Shown here piece by piece: positions 1 to 12,500 of a stretch of DNA of 64,000 nt; position 1 is the stretch's first letter; every line of letters starts with the position of its first letter. Below the pieces are notes generated by a model that worked only from the letters and a program-made list of their open reading frames with translations, was not told the DNA's origin and searched no databases. The DNA is from Holacanthus passer (taxonomy: Eukaryota > Chordata > Actinopteri > Pomacanthidae), in assembly GCA_025331565.1 (NCBI GenBank), contig JAFREQ010000014.1, positions 9,008,501 to 9,072,500 of the forward strand. The letters run 5' to 3'. Both the position numbers and the translations under genes were made by a program.

Positions 1-2317
1 TTTAAGCAAAGCTGGAAACACGCTGCACTATTTATAGCCTAATTATCTCCAAAGTCTGGCCGGGACGACTGTTTTTCAAGATCTTTCAGGATCGACACTA
101 ATCTGCACAAAACTGGGCAGGTCAGTCAGACAGTCTGAACCTGAACTGTACGCGGGTTTTGGAGTCCTATGTCTCAGCCCGCTAAGAGCCAGCATGATGA
201 TATCAATCCTATTTAATTTTTTTACAACTGGAATCGTGTCAAATTTGACAGTGATCCTGTAGTTTGACCTGCTCGATGACAGATAACTGAAATGCAGTGT
301 GTTTATTTATGACTACAATCTGAAGCAAATCTGTGATGCAACCCTCTGGACAAAAGCTCCTTTTGATTATTTTATTTGTACAAGGTTATATTACAAACTT
401 CATTGTACCAAATAGTTGACAGTCGCATCCACAAGATACTGCAGTTACTGTATACAGATGGTAGAATCCCTATCACCCAATACGGAGTAAAGTCTACTCT
501 ACACTAATGTTTAATGAAGTTAATTGGGATTAACAGAGACTCTGGGTGTGTACTTCAGTGTTTGGGACTACACCTGAAATTACAGGGTTGTTTCAGGACC
601 ATGCATGGCATTCAGTTTACGGTATGTTGCATCATATTTTATAATACATGTGCATCTGACTAATCAGGCCTGGCTGTGTGACTTGGAAGTCTTGAATGCA
701 AATTGAAAACAAATGAACACCACACCTAACAGGGTTGTGGCTCCAGATGAATGTGTCCATACAGACTTCTTAGTAAGCTACATTTTCTCGCTGTAGAGTT
801 TTTCACGTTATTACCACAGCGGTGAGAGACGTGAGAGTCCAGCACGGCACGAGCTTTGTAAAGGCAGGATGATAAGGTTTCGGCCTATACAGTTACCAGG
901 TGCTAGGCAACTCACGCAGACACACACTCACACACAAGTACACATTTTCACCCTGCAGTGATGATGATATCCAAACCCTGGTAACACAGTGAACACAAAC
1001 ATTTAGCGAGAACGGTTTGTGCGTCTGTGCTTGTGTTAATGTTAGTGTTCTAATACTAATCAGAAGTAGTCACAGGCCTGGTGGAAACTGTTATGTCATG
1101 TTCTTGTAACATGTACTGCCATGTCAGTCACTATCATGCACAATGAAAACAAAAAGACGGGAAGGAAGGAATTATCCTTTAATAGATGTGATCACAACCA
1201 CGTCTTTCACAAATACTTGAGGCTCGAGTACACTGTTCAAGGACACAGAAGGAGAAGAGGTTTTGGTTTTCCATTGTCTGCCTCTTTTCTTTCTCCATCC
1301 ATGCCAGAGCTTTCGCTGAAGTTGCCTGGCTTCACAGGTTTCCCACAGTTTCCCAAGCTGGTTGGAGAAATAGGTGAAAGGTCACAGCAATGTCTCCCCC
1401 TCTCTCCCCTCTCTCTCTCTCTCTCTCCCCCTGCGTGTGTCCATGTGCATGAACGTGACATGCAGCTCTTGTTTAACAGCATGCCTGTCCTTGCCCCAGC
1501 GCACACAGCTAACTAAGGCATTTGTGTAAATGCAGAGGGCTTCTGTTTTGTTTGTGGTTAAAGGCCGAGGTGTGGCGACGGATGGGATGACTCAGAAGTC
1601 CAGCTTGTAATGTTGTGTTGACACTTGAAACAGACAGTAAAATAACTTGTTTGTGAGAAGCTATTTGATTTGACGACTCATCCCTTCCTTGAGCGAGGAC
1701 AAAACAGATCCTGAACTAGCAGTCAACGTTCACTGAGGCACCTTATGTTTTTTGTTTGTTTGCTATATCAGACTGTCGACTGACATTTCTGTGTTTGATC
1801 ATCAGACAAGAAATAAAAACAGAAACTGAGAAATCATGGAAAAGAAAATAAAATAATAAAGGCGTGTCCACTCTTTTTCCTTCCTTGGCGTTCACATTAA
1901 ATCAGCGAGCAGGTATTGCTGATGAAGTATAATGAACTTGAATTTCATAACTGTGTCTAAACCTATTGTTTTCAGATGACTTCCTATATGACCCTTTTGA
2001 CCTCCCTTTCATGCACTCTGCAGACTTTATTTTTGGTGCCCCTCTCTCCTCTCTTCTCGCAGGCCGCTCTCCCCCCACATAGCTGGCTGCTTGCAGATGA
2101 TAAGACGGCAGCCCCAGAGGATAGTAGGTCAGACCTTCTTCCTGCGTGACCTCAAACTTACAGTGCCAACAGCCAGTATCACCTGCATGTGACACAGTGG
2201 AGCCATTCAGGGTGCACATCTCTATACAGTTACAGTACTCTATATACAGTTGTTTGATATCATTACCTTTTCAGAAGACAGTCAGATGATAAAATCAATA
2301 GTACTTTCATGTCTGAA
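1..2317. other. non-coding sequence, no gene recognised
   Basis: I see no exon with recognisable protein similarity on either strand. The open frames (for example 1121-1516) run through a pyrimidine-rich CT tract at about 1397-1430 and have no family resemblance. There is no tRNA or other structured RNA that I can fold by eye. Confidence 0.6.
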
Positions 2318-2600
2318 TAGCTTAGCTTAGCATGAGAACAAAATGTAACAAGACTAAGAATCTCAGCCACGTTTGAGGCTCTGTGAGGCTGCCCGTAGGC
2401 ACAACCAAGTAAATGCTGGAGACAGCATTCAAATATGCTCACAATGTCTGATGTTTAGCCAGTACAATGTTTGCCATGTTATCCATCATAGTTTAGCCTG
2501 CTGGCATGCTAACATTTTCTAATTGAGTACAGCTGAGGCTGGAAGGAATGTCATTAGTTTTGCATTAATTGCATTACTTTGGTTAGAAACCAAAGTACTG
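2318..2600. repeat. interspersed repeat common in fish genomes (class unassigned)
   Basis: The stretch contains the phrases 'gatgtttagccagtacaatg', 'catgctaacattttctaatt' and 'gtacagctgaggctggaagg', followed by 'aatgtcattagttttgcat'. I recognise this series as a dispersed repeat seen very often in percomorph introns and intergenic DNA. Its boundaries are approximate and I cannot assign it to a class without a repeat library. Confidence 0.55.
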
Positions 2601-3930
2601 GGCAAACTAAATATTGTGGAAAATGAATATTGTGCTTTTTGTGTCACTTCATTTATGGTTATTATTTAATTTTCAGGTGAAGATTTTATAGACCAAACAC
2701 AAGCTATGTGCATAAATATAATAACTTAAATCAACAATCAACAGGAAATGAAGCTGCAACTATTTGGATAATCGGTTAATCATTTTAAGACATATTGGTT
2801 TTAGCTTTTCTTTGTTTTTATTTGAGTTTTGGACTTGCAGAAATTCCAAAAGGCATCTTTACTACATTTGAAATGATTTAGGTGTTGGAAATAGTAATTC
2901 GGAGTAGTCTATAGTGAAGAATACAACTAAAGGAACTGAAATGATCAAGCACTCTATATTTTAGTTACTTAAGCCCATAAAACTCACTTGCAGGAGCCAT
3001 TTGTCTTCATCATGACTACTTTCACATTAACACTTGGACATTAATACGCCATGTCTTTTTGATACTGTCCACTGTAACGTCTGGAGGTCTGGGGCCTTAG
3101 ATAAAGAATTTCTCTCTGCATCTCATATTGCATACTGCCCGTCTGTACATGCTGCCCTCAACAGCACTTGGCAGTCCCAAGATAACCCCCAGCTCCACAC
3201 ACATAACACTTGTCTACTATTCCTTACTCAGCACTGGCTCGACATGGTGGGCTCCTGTCACCAATTGAGCCCCCCCCCCCAACACCCTTCTGCAGGCCAG
3301 TGCATTTCATCCTGCAGGCAGAGGCTGGATGGTGTTAGTCTCTATCTCTCCTCCCTACCTTCCTATTCCCTTCTGCAGCCCTCCTAAAGCCCTCATGCCA
3401 TGCGTGCATCCCATGGGTCTGTCCCTACAAGGCTTAAGCAAACAGGGCCTGGAAGTGGTGTCCTTGGCAAGCGTGTGCTGATAAACACAGGATGAGTGAG
3501 GACAGGCCGTGCTGTCCAGAGGGGGGTGACGGCCCCTCATTCACGCTCCCCTGGAGGATGAAACATAACCAGGGAGCTATTTTAAATTCCCCAAAGGATC
3601 AGGGTACCTTGGGTGATGAGAAAGCACTGAGTCTCCGTCTGTCCTCGTCCTCACCACTTTGTCCCTCCCAGGGGACAAGTGGGAACAAGAGGGTCCCATC
3701 GCTCACATGTGTCCCCCCCAGCTAGAACCAAAACATGACCTGCAGGATAAAAATAGGACTGAATCAAAGAAAACCGAGCTACAAACACAGCAGCTTCTGT
3801 TCCATTCATTCACTTCTTATGTTTGCAAACTGGCCTCATAAGCAGCTCAGAGTCTCTTCAGCACTTTTGGGCTGGGGCTTTTTTAACCTATTTGAAAATT
3901 TGAAAATTTACTTAAAATAGGCAACTTACT

Positions 3931-3936
<6 letters not shown>

Positions 3937-3962
<26 letters not shown>
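3937..3962. repeat. (CA)n microsatellite
   Basis: A perfect CA dinucleotide run about 24 nt long, visible directly. Confidence 0.95.
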
Positions 3963-4145
3963 TAAAAACATCAGAGTCAAGGGTTGATACCAGGGTAAAG
4001 TTGTGACCTGGGGTTACATAACTTGGCCTCAGTCAGAACCAAAATATCTCGTCTCATCTCTCAGCTCCTATTTCAGGGTTAAATAATGCTGCACTGCCGG
4101 ATGTTCACCTTCTTATACACTCGATCATACCGGTGGTTACCAGTA

Positions 4146-4217
4146 GGGGATGTAGCTCAGTGGTAGAGCGCATGCTTTGCATGTATGAGGCCCCGGGTTC
4201 AATCCCCGGCATCTCCA
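4146..4217 (+). tRNA. tRNA-Ala, anticodon UGC
   Basis: A 72-nt cloverleaf folds cleanly. The acceptor stem GGGGATG/CATCTCC has one G-T pair; the D arm is GCTC/GAGC; the anticodon stem CATGC/GTATG encloses loop TTTGCAT with TGC at 4178-4180; the T arm is CCGGG/CCCGG with loop TTCAATC. The discriminator base is A and CCA is not encoded, as in eukaryotes. UGC reads GCA codons, and the G-T wobble near the top of the acceptor stem (third pair) fits the alanine identity pattern. Internal A box (TAGCTCAGTGGTAGAGC) and B box (GGTTCAATCC) are intact. A TTTT run follows 4 nt after the 3' end, so the gene looks functional. There are no other tRNAs nearby. Confidence 0.95.
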
Positions 4218-4221
4218 CTGC

Positions 4222-4225
4222 TTTT
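4222..4225 (+). terminator. RNA polymerase III oligo(T) terminator
   Basis: A TTTT run 4 nt downstream of the tRNA-Ala discriminator base, which is the standard Pol III stop signal and position. Confidence 0.75.
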
Positions 4226-5227
4226 ATCTCTTTACTTCACTGGTGTTTATCTCTTGTCCGAGTTTTGTTTCTTCACTAAAGTTGTGTTAACCCTTTAAAT
4301 TAATGAGAAAAATGCACATTATCAGAATCAGCCTGTGAACACATACAGGGAATCTGATTTTAAATTGCTCTCATTCCATTTAGACATTAAGAGCTAAGAA
4401 CAAGGACAACAAACCTGAACAATCAAATAACTTCCAGCTCAGTGAACTTGCTCTGAAACTCTCAAAATATTATTATTCTATTATCATTATCTCAACATAA
4501 AGCAAATTGAACCTTTTTAATTCTTTCAGTGACATTTAATTATGTTTCAATTTGTATTTTTTAAAAATTTATTGGCAAATTAATTTAACTTTGGCAAACC
4601 TTTGTTTATAAGTGTTAGATTAAGATCAAATTAAAAAACATGTACACATGCATATAAATTTGATCAAGTACTGTTTAATACTTTAAAGAAACTGTGCTCA
4701 GGAGCCTGTTACATACCAGAGGAGTTATTACACCTGATGGACAGGCAAACTTTTACTTTTTTACACGGCTACTTAAGATGGTAGGAAATTGTGAGGTTTG
4801 GAGGCAGGAGGTAAAGGTCATCTATAATTAGAAATATATATTATATATATGTTGATAAACCTCAAACAACATCCTCTGTATCTCAACTATTTTTGCTATT
4901 GCCTTTGTAATGTAAAATGTTTGTATTTACATTTTTGACTTCCTGTGTGTTGAACTATGTTGTTTATAATGGCTGATTTTTTTTAATGCTATAGACCAAT
5001 ACTTTCAAATGGGACTAAATTCATTTAAAATGATGTTATCTTAAACATAAACTTTACTTTGACTTTATGTAAACCATCGTCTTCCACAGAAGGCCAGTCT
5101 GCAGTGAAGATGTTTAAACGAGAGGTTTGCTGTCTCAGCCGGCCGTCAGAGGAAGGAATGACAAGACCAACAGAAACCCTGGAGACAACACTTATTTTGG
5201 AATTAGGTAAAAAGTTAAAAACAGCAG

Positions 5228-5261
<34 letters not shown>

Positions 5262-5279
5262 CACACACACACACACACT
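5228..5279. repeat. (AC)n microsatellite
   Basis: About 52 nt of AC repeat with one G interruption. It creates artificial His/Thr- and Val/Cys-rich open frames on both strands, which are not genes. Confidence 0.95.
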
Positions 5280-6459
5280 CAGACAGACCCCTAACCTAGA
5301 TAAAGTAAGGATGACATAGATTAATGTCACCTGCTTTTAGCAAGTTAGTCGATGCAGGACACACTATCTGCCATGAAACAAGAAGACTCTGAGGGTCAAA
5401 CCCTCACATGTATATTTTATATTCTATAAGTTTGCACATTATAGCCTAAAGATCAGCCTTTACATAAGTGTCAGATTTTCTTTCCCCAGGTGTCAATCTA
5501 CTGAAACACTCCTGACGGTGGAAAAATGAGGAGAAACATCTGTCACTACTGTCTGACAGCCGACTGCACTTGAGCTGCAGGTCACACTGCAGAATGCGCG
5601 ATGTACATGTCTGTGCAACTTGTGTCCCAGTTTGCTTTTTAAGAAACATAAAGATTCAGCAGTGAAGATGGTTAACAAGGGGGTTAGAAATAAACCCGTT
5701 CATTCATGCCAGCACAGGGTCAATTCAATTCAAACTGAAATGAATTCAATTCAAACTGAATTGGATTGAACAGGGTCGGATCTCAGACAGACTCGAGAGT
5801 TCCATCCCAAAGTTTAAATATCAGGGGTCAGAGTTTAAATATCAGAGGTTAAAGCAGTTGTACGTGGGGTAAATCTGCTAAATTTACATACATTTGGATT
5901 TTCCAAGAATGGTTTGTCTATGTAAATACAAAAGAATAGTAATTTGCTTGAAACAAAATTAAACCAAAAAAAGAAAATGAAAAAAGGAAAACAGGTCTGT
6001 GTTATGTCTCCTGCTGCTGTGACACACAGGATTCATCATTGTGCACCACCTAGTCGTTATTGTACATATTGGATATATTGCTGAGTCATCGGACAGAACA
6101 GGTCGGTGTGTATCTGTCACTTTGAACTGGATTGCAACAAACATTGTTGACCTTTTCCAGCCTCAGGGCTTGGCTCAACACACACACACACACCCCTCAG
6201 TGTCTAGCCAGTTTAATTTAGTCCATGATGTCTGTGTGTACATACTTGTCATTGTGTGTGTGCAGAAACAGGTTTTAGGATTTCTGATGTCATTTATTTG
6301 TGTATCTGCAGAGTGACATGAAGTGACATTTGAATGATGTGATCTTTGCACCCTCACTATTACTCTGTACATCTGTGCAACAAAGATGATACTATATCTG
6401 ACTTGTGATTCAACCACTGACCTGGAAACGTCAATGACATGCTCATTATTGGTCTTTGA

Positions 6460-6473
6460 CTGCCCCCTTCTGG
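6460..6473 (-). promoter_or_regulatory. CTCF-like motif (minus orientation)
   Basis: On the - strand this reads CCAGAAGGGGGCAG. Against the vertebrate CTCF core CCASYAGRKGGCRS it matches 13 of 14 positions. It lies 43 bp from a second CTCF-like motif in the opposite orientation. Occupancy is not shown by sequence alone. Confidence 0.35.
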
Positions 6474-6516
6474 TTTAGTTCAGAATAGTCCCTCTGTAGG
6501 TCACTGCATTATATGA

Positions 6517-6530
6517 ACAGTAGGTGGCGC
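6517..6530 (+). promoter_or_regulatory. CTCF-like motif (plus orientation)
   Basis: It reads ACAGTAGGTGGCGC, matching 13 of 14 positions of CCASYAGRKGGCRS (only the first base differs). It points toward the Snail-family gene 7.8 kb downstream. It pairs divergently with the motif at 6460 and convergently with the one at 30458. Confidence 0.4.
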
Positions 6531-6929
6531 AAATTCATAGTTTGTTCCTTTCTAGATCCATCCTGTCAGAGATATGAAAACTGTAAATATATCAGTGAAC
6601 TCTATAAATGAGAAAATCAATGATGATAGGTTTAGATCTGATTTAAGAAAAAAATTCTTGGCTGTTCAAATGGATTCTTTAGTGGCTTGAAGAAAAAAAA
6701 TCACAGGATTTAAAAGGCAAATGATAAGATGATGGGTTTCATAGAGAGTCTATAGTTTCACCTCAAAATGAAGAGGTATTTTTTTTACATTACACAAGTC
6801 TTATTAATTCTTATTCCTCATTACTACTTTCATTGTTCTAACACATTGTATTTCTTATGATTTTCCGGTCTTTTATTTTTTCTGTAATCCTGTTTGTTTC
6901 CATTCAGTGTCTTAATATTTGAATTAAGG

Positions 6930-6930
<1 letters not shown>

Positions 6931-6967
<37 letters not shown>

Positions 6968-6993
6968 CATTATTATCATTATTATTATTATTT
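6931..6993. repeat. (TTA)n microsatellite
   Basis: About 60 nt of TTA/ATT trinucleotide repeat with two TCA interruptions. It explains the poly-Asn and poly-Ile frames on the - strand. Confidence 0.95.
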
Positions 6994-9176
6994 GTATTTG
7001 GCAACAAGGAAATCTCCTTATCATTACAGGCTTGCAGGATTGGACTCTCTTCCATGAAATGATGTAAGAAAATTAAAGTTGAATAAATAAAAAATAAGTA
7101 GCACACATAGAAGTGAGAGACACAGTCCATCATGAAATAAAAAGAATTACTGTCACAGTCACAAGAAATGTTTCTAAATCTAAACATTTGCTCCCGAACT
7201 CAACATAAGTCCAACAAAGGTCCCACAAAGAAGTTCCATCAGTAACTCTTGATAGCTGCTATACAGGTAAGATGGTGATTATAAAAATGTTATCAATATT
7301 TCTAACAACTGCACTCATATGCAAACAAAATGTTTTAAATATTTTGAACATTTTTAAAGCGAATGTATTAAGGACTATTTGTACAGTACTTTTTGACTAT
7401 AGAGTGCAGTAAAATAGAAAAACACAAAGGAATATAAATGAAAGAAAGTAAAACAAAATACTACCTCTAATACCAACAGCAGTAAAGTGTGGTAGTTTTC
7501 TGCCTCTTCATGTGTTCTCTCCAAAAGTCTCAGTTTCCCTCAGAACGTAAACAAGTGAGCATTAGATGACCTTTAATGGTGCCATATATTACATCAAAGG
7601 GGGCCTCAGGTTGGACTGCTGGTGTCTGGTGCCTGTTGTCCAGATAAGGTTTGATGAGACACACACATACATTTGGGCAAATTCCACCTCTGTTAGAATC
7701 TATAGAAGGTTTCAGATGTCAGTGTGTCAGCGATACAAAGGCTTGAAGGACACAAAAGAACCTTATTGGATGTTTTACGTAACAGATATACACCCTGCAT
7801 GTTGTGTTTCATCACTGTATTCTGAGCTTTCACCACCTCATATAAAAATAGGACATGTTTTCATCTGAGAGTGTGTTTTCTCATATGTAACTTGTCAAAT
7901 GTTTGTTTGGGCCATCGTGCAACAGCGGCGCTCTGACCAAATATAATCATGTGTTATCAATTATTTGGTGGTGATAGATGAATTAAAACCACATGTATAT
8001 TTGATCAACAGTTTATTACCTTCGTGCTGCACAGTCCATACAATAGACACAAGGTTCCTCTTCTCTTTTCAAACTGGAACAGCACTGAGTGAGAGAGACA
8101 CTGCGAGAAGAAATATAAAACATTTTCCTCCTTTTTCAACACCGGATTGTCTCCTGTTCTAAAGTACAGAAAGGACGATAAATGTCTCAGCCTCAGTCTC
8201 GCAACAAAATCCAATTTTGTTTAATTATCTGTTTTATTTCAACAACTCTAACTCTCTTATTTGAAATATTATCAAAATACTCTGAAACAATATCCATCCT
8301 CATAATTTGCTTTGATCATTACGGACACGTTGTAGACTAAGTTACTATTGTACAGTAAGTGTGTGGACAAAAGACAGTATCACAGTTTTTTTGTTTCAGT
8401 TTCTTGCTTTGTTTTACACATGTTGTCATTATTTAGGAGACTTTTACTTTGAAATATTAAATCACACAGCAGTTTATTTACCTGACTTACATACATCTAT
8501 GGACATTTATGATTTGGTTAGTTAGTTGCCTCATGTTACCATTAAAACTCACATGTCAAAGCTTTGACATTTCAGCGTAATACATCGGACAATTGTGGCA
8601 AAGTTTTTTGTCTTGAAAATGATGTGGACTTCAGATTAGATCCAGACACAGAAGTGACACCAGGTCCCAAACCGTGTGATGTTCTTTGCTAACAGCAATG
8701 CACATGAAGCTACTGGGGCAGATATTAGTACAGGAAGGAGGCAATAGGTGAGGGACCAGGTAGCAAACCATCTTATTTTCATGGTCAAAATGGTGCACAG
8801 CAGAAAAACAGGTTGCCAGGTTCAGGACAGAAGTGGCACACACAAAAGAGAAGCTTTAATGTGACTCTGGCCATCAGTTAAAAGCTGTGATACACTATGT
8901 CCAATTTAGTGGACATATGATTAATCCTTATCCTGATTTCCTCCCAGCATAAATACTGGAAAATTTGAACAGTTTTACTTCTTAGTTACCAAATAGTATT
9001 TACCTGCAAGGGTCTCCTACTATCGAAGGACTGCCAACATATTCCTGAGCTGCTCAGAGTTTCTGGCCTTCTGTCGGCCATCTTGGTTTTGAGATACTTG
9101 GAGATACCGTGGAGATGATGCACGGTCATCCACTTTGGTTTCTGATGGGCAATTAAACCATCAAAATCCATGTTGG

Positions 9177-9418
9177 TTGAACCCTGATTCCAAAAAAGTT
9201 GTGTAAAATGTAAAAAAAGAATGTGATCATTTGCTTTTTGACATATACTCCATTGAAAACAATACAAAGACAATATACTTAATATTTGACCTCATCAACT
9301 TCACTGATTTTTGTGAATATCTGCTTATTCTGAATTTGATGGCAGCAGCTTGTTTCAAACAAGTTTGGACAGGAGCAACAAAAGACTGTGAAATCCAACT
9401 TTTTTAACTCAGGGTTGT
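9177..9418. mobile_element. short MITE with terminal inverted repeats
   Basis: The left end 'gaaccctgattccaaaaaag' and the right end (ending 'aactcagggttg', reverse complement 'caaccctgagtt') form near-matching inverted termini about 240 bp apart. The interior phrases 'aatgtgatcatttgct' and 'gacaggagcaacaaaagact' recur in the copy at 40280-40710, so both belong to one non-autonomous DNA transposon family common in fish. Confidence 0.65.
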
Positions 9419-9423
9419 ACAAG

Positions 9424-9530
9424 AAAATGCAGGACTTTGTCATGTAATGGAGTATTTCTACAATGTGGTATTGCAACATTTATTTAAGTAAAGAATCAGA
9501 ATGCCTCTATTATTTCTACCACCACTGTCA
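9424..9530. repeat. fragment of a fish dispersed repeat
   Basis: Contains 'tgcaggactttgtcatgtaa', 'atggagtatttctacaatgt' and 'ttatttctaccaccactg'. The same phrases end the repeats at 20150-20455 and about 32702-32735, so this is the terminal part of one dispersed family. The class is not determined. Confidence 0.5.
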
Positions 9531-12500
9531 AAACTGTACTCAAGCACAATGCTTGAGGAAATGTACTTACAGCCACTTTCCACAACTGAGGTACAACAAA
9601 AGTTTCATATACTCATTTTGAGTGACTCTAAGAATTATCACTCTCAAATGAATGTTTCACTCTTTGACTTTTATTTTTTTAGGACAGATTATTTCTAATT
9701 ACCTTGATTCCTATTTTTAGATATTGGAATCAGTGATTGTTGGGAGGAGAGGGCAAGTTATAAACCATATATTTTTGTAAGACAGCTACACTGACCAGTA
9801 CAGGTGGAGAAATAGTTGCCCGAAAAAAAAAACAATTCTAAACTGGATTTTTTTTTGCTGAATTGTCCTTGAGCAAGATGGATTTTCACTAAAACATGTG
9901 TGTTTGTGTCTAATGGAGAGACTGTCTACAGACTGCAGAGCATGTGTATGTGTGTTCGTGTGTGTGTGTGTGTGGGGGGGGGAATGTGCCTCCATACAAC
10001 CAGCTCTGCATTCCAGTGGGATAATCTTATCTGCCTCATGCTGGGCTTATGGACCTCTGAACCTGTAGGGCAACAGTCACACACACACACACACATTATA
10101 AACAAACAAAGAATCATGCAGTGGTGAAAAATCATGGAGCAATTCATACAGTAGAAATACTAAGACTAAGTATTTATATAAGCTTGTTTTGCAGTTGAAT
10201 TGAACACATGACGAATAATGTATAGGCTGTGTGTTATCACCGATTACTCCTTAAACATGTCCAAGATGTGCATTGATATTTTACACCATCAAACAGTAAA
10301 CAATCATAATTGAAAAAAGCCACCTTTTAGAATAAGTAAAATTTGCATAAGTCACAAAATGCTCCTTCACAATTGAAAAAAATATTCCAGCCACTCTGCG
10401 TTTGAATCACAATCTGATATATCAGCTGCCACTAAATAAACAAACTGGGTACCATAATGAATTGAGGCACACCTGCGGAGCTCTGTCATCAGGTGACGCT
10501 CCTTCTTGTTTGTGATCCAGGGGAGGAGGCGAGTGAGACTCTGTGGCAGCTTCAGTATAATCATTCTCATCAAATCCAGCAGAACCTGAGATCATCTTTT
10601 TTCTTCCAAGCATTCTTCTTCTTGGTCCAAACCTGACACCTACATTACCCACAATGCAGCTTGACAACAGTTTCATCAGAGATTCAAGTGTGTTATACTA
10701 CACTTGAGGCAATTTATCAGCTCCCTCTGAAGCTGCAAAAGGCTCTATGCAACTTTTTCCACATATTGTACGCAGTTGTACTGCAAACAGACTCTGATGT
10801 GTAGAATCAGTTCCCCTTTAAATTTTCTTTCTCTGTTTTGAAATCCTGTTGTAATATTCATATGCTTATTTTTTCCTGTCACCAGAACAACAGCTACTCA
10901 GCCTGGGATAAACAGGGGTGAAAAAATACTGCAGCAATTTCATGTTACTATGTAAATCAAAGAAATAATAAAAATAATATCCCATATATATGCACATACA
11001 ATTCTAGTCTATAATATAATCAGCAGTAGTGCAACATACACATTACAATCAAATGCAACATAGAACAGTATGTTTTCCCATTTCTATTCTTGTCACAATA
11101 GTATAAACCCTGTAGCCGGAAATCTAAAGCCTTAAATCTGTCTGTGGCCCTTTAGAAATCTCTGCATTTTTAAGGTAATCGTATTCAAGGATTTTCTGAT
11201 AAAGCATATATGCAATGATTCCACTGAATAGCCATCACATACAGAATAGTTTTGTCACTTGTTCATTCCTTGTGAAGATTATCCTTGAGAAATGGCCATT
11301 TTAAAGCAGGTTAAGGGACGACACATCAGCCGTCAACCACAACAGACAAACATGCATTCAACTTCCTCTCTGGATGAACAGTTCAGGACCCTCTGCTTGA
11401 ACCCTCTGAAGCTTCTGTGGGTCTTTTTCATTGTGCAGGCACCATAGCAGTCCAGATTTGTCCAAACGAAACACTGTACAACCTGATTTCATTTGCTTAC
11501 TTTGTCTATTTTAGCTCCAATTTTGTCTGTATGACCAGACCAAGACATGTTCTCACCATGAGTAATACCCAAGAGTTTAATTCTGTAACTTGCTCTTTGA
11601 TGACTTTTTTCATATGTGAATGTTTTTTTAAAAGACATTTTGAAGATACTTGTAACAAACCTCATTTTCATTTAATATGTTTTTTTTACTTTATATTACA
11701 AAAACACAACAAGGTCATGATAAGTAAGAGGCTGAACAAGGACACTGTAACTGATTTGAGCAAAGATTTTCCATTTAATCAAATATTTGTTGCCAAAATG
11801 TTTGTAGAAAAAAGCTTTAATCATGTTTCTCAGACAGTTTCCTATTTTCATATAAAGGCATCCACTATTAATTTCAGAGATCCACATTCCTTTTGGCAGG
11901 AGATTATCTGACATCCACCTTATTGCTGTATTTTTTGGCGTTAGCGAGTAAAACCTCCCTAAGATTAGACTGAATGAAGATTCGTCTTCCATGTTATTTT
12001 CAGTCTGAGCTGAAGGTGCTTTGGGCCGCAGACAGTTTGTGGGAACGCAGGCTGGCTCATCCCTGAGGCGGGAGAAGAGAGAACATCTGTTCCAGAGCAG
12101 CAAACTTTTCATGTCTTCATGTCCTCCCTGTGTCAGGAGGTCACTCCAACCCTGTTGTAACACAGATTGTCTGCAGTGAACAGTGTGTGATCAGCTGTTT
12201 TCACTCTTACAATGTGTGTGTGTGTGCAGGTGGATTTTTTCCCCATTTTGGCATCATTTCTCTGTTTGTGTCAGGTAGAAAATACCACACATGCACATCG
12301 ATTTCAATGATTTTTGCATTGATCTCCTCATCAGGTCTGAGCTCTCAGACACCACTGGCAGCCTCAGACTCATAACTGGGATGACTTTCACGTGTGTCTT
12401 TGCTGTTTGCTTCTTGTTTTTACTGCTGTCCTGCCCTCCTGACCTCCAGTCTGGGCGGCGTCAGCGTCAACAAGCTCTCTTAACGACGTGCGAACTTTTG

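Noticed and set aside
1121..1516. 131-aa open frame
   Set aside because: The centre is a CT-repeat (Leu/Ser/Pro run) with an antisense frame of equal quality; no domain.
11417..12163. Overlapping open frames of 164 aa (+) and 155 aa (-)
   Set aside because: They overlap on opposite strands, are rich in Phe/Ile/Ser as expected from AT-rich DNA, and show no domain, signal or splice pattern I recognise.
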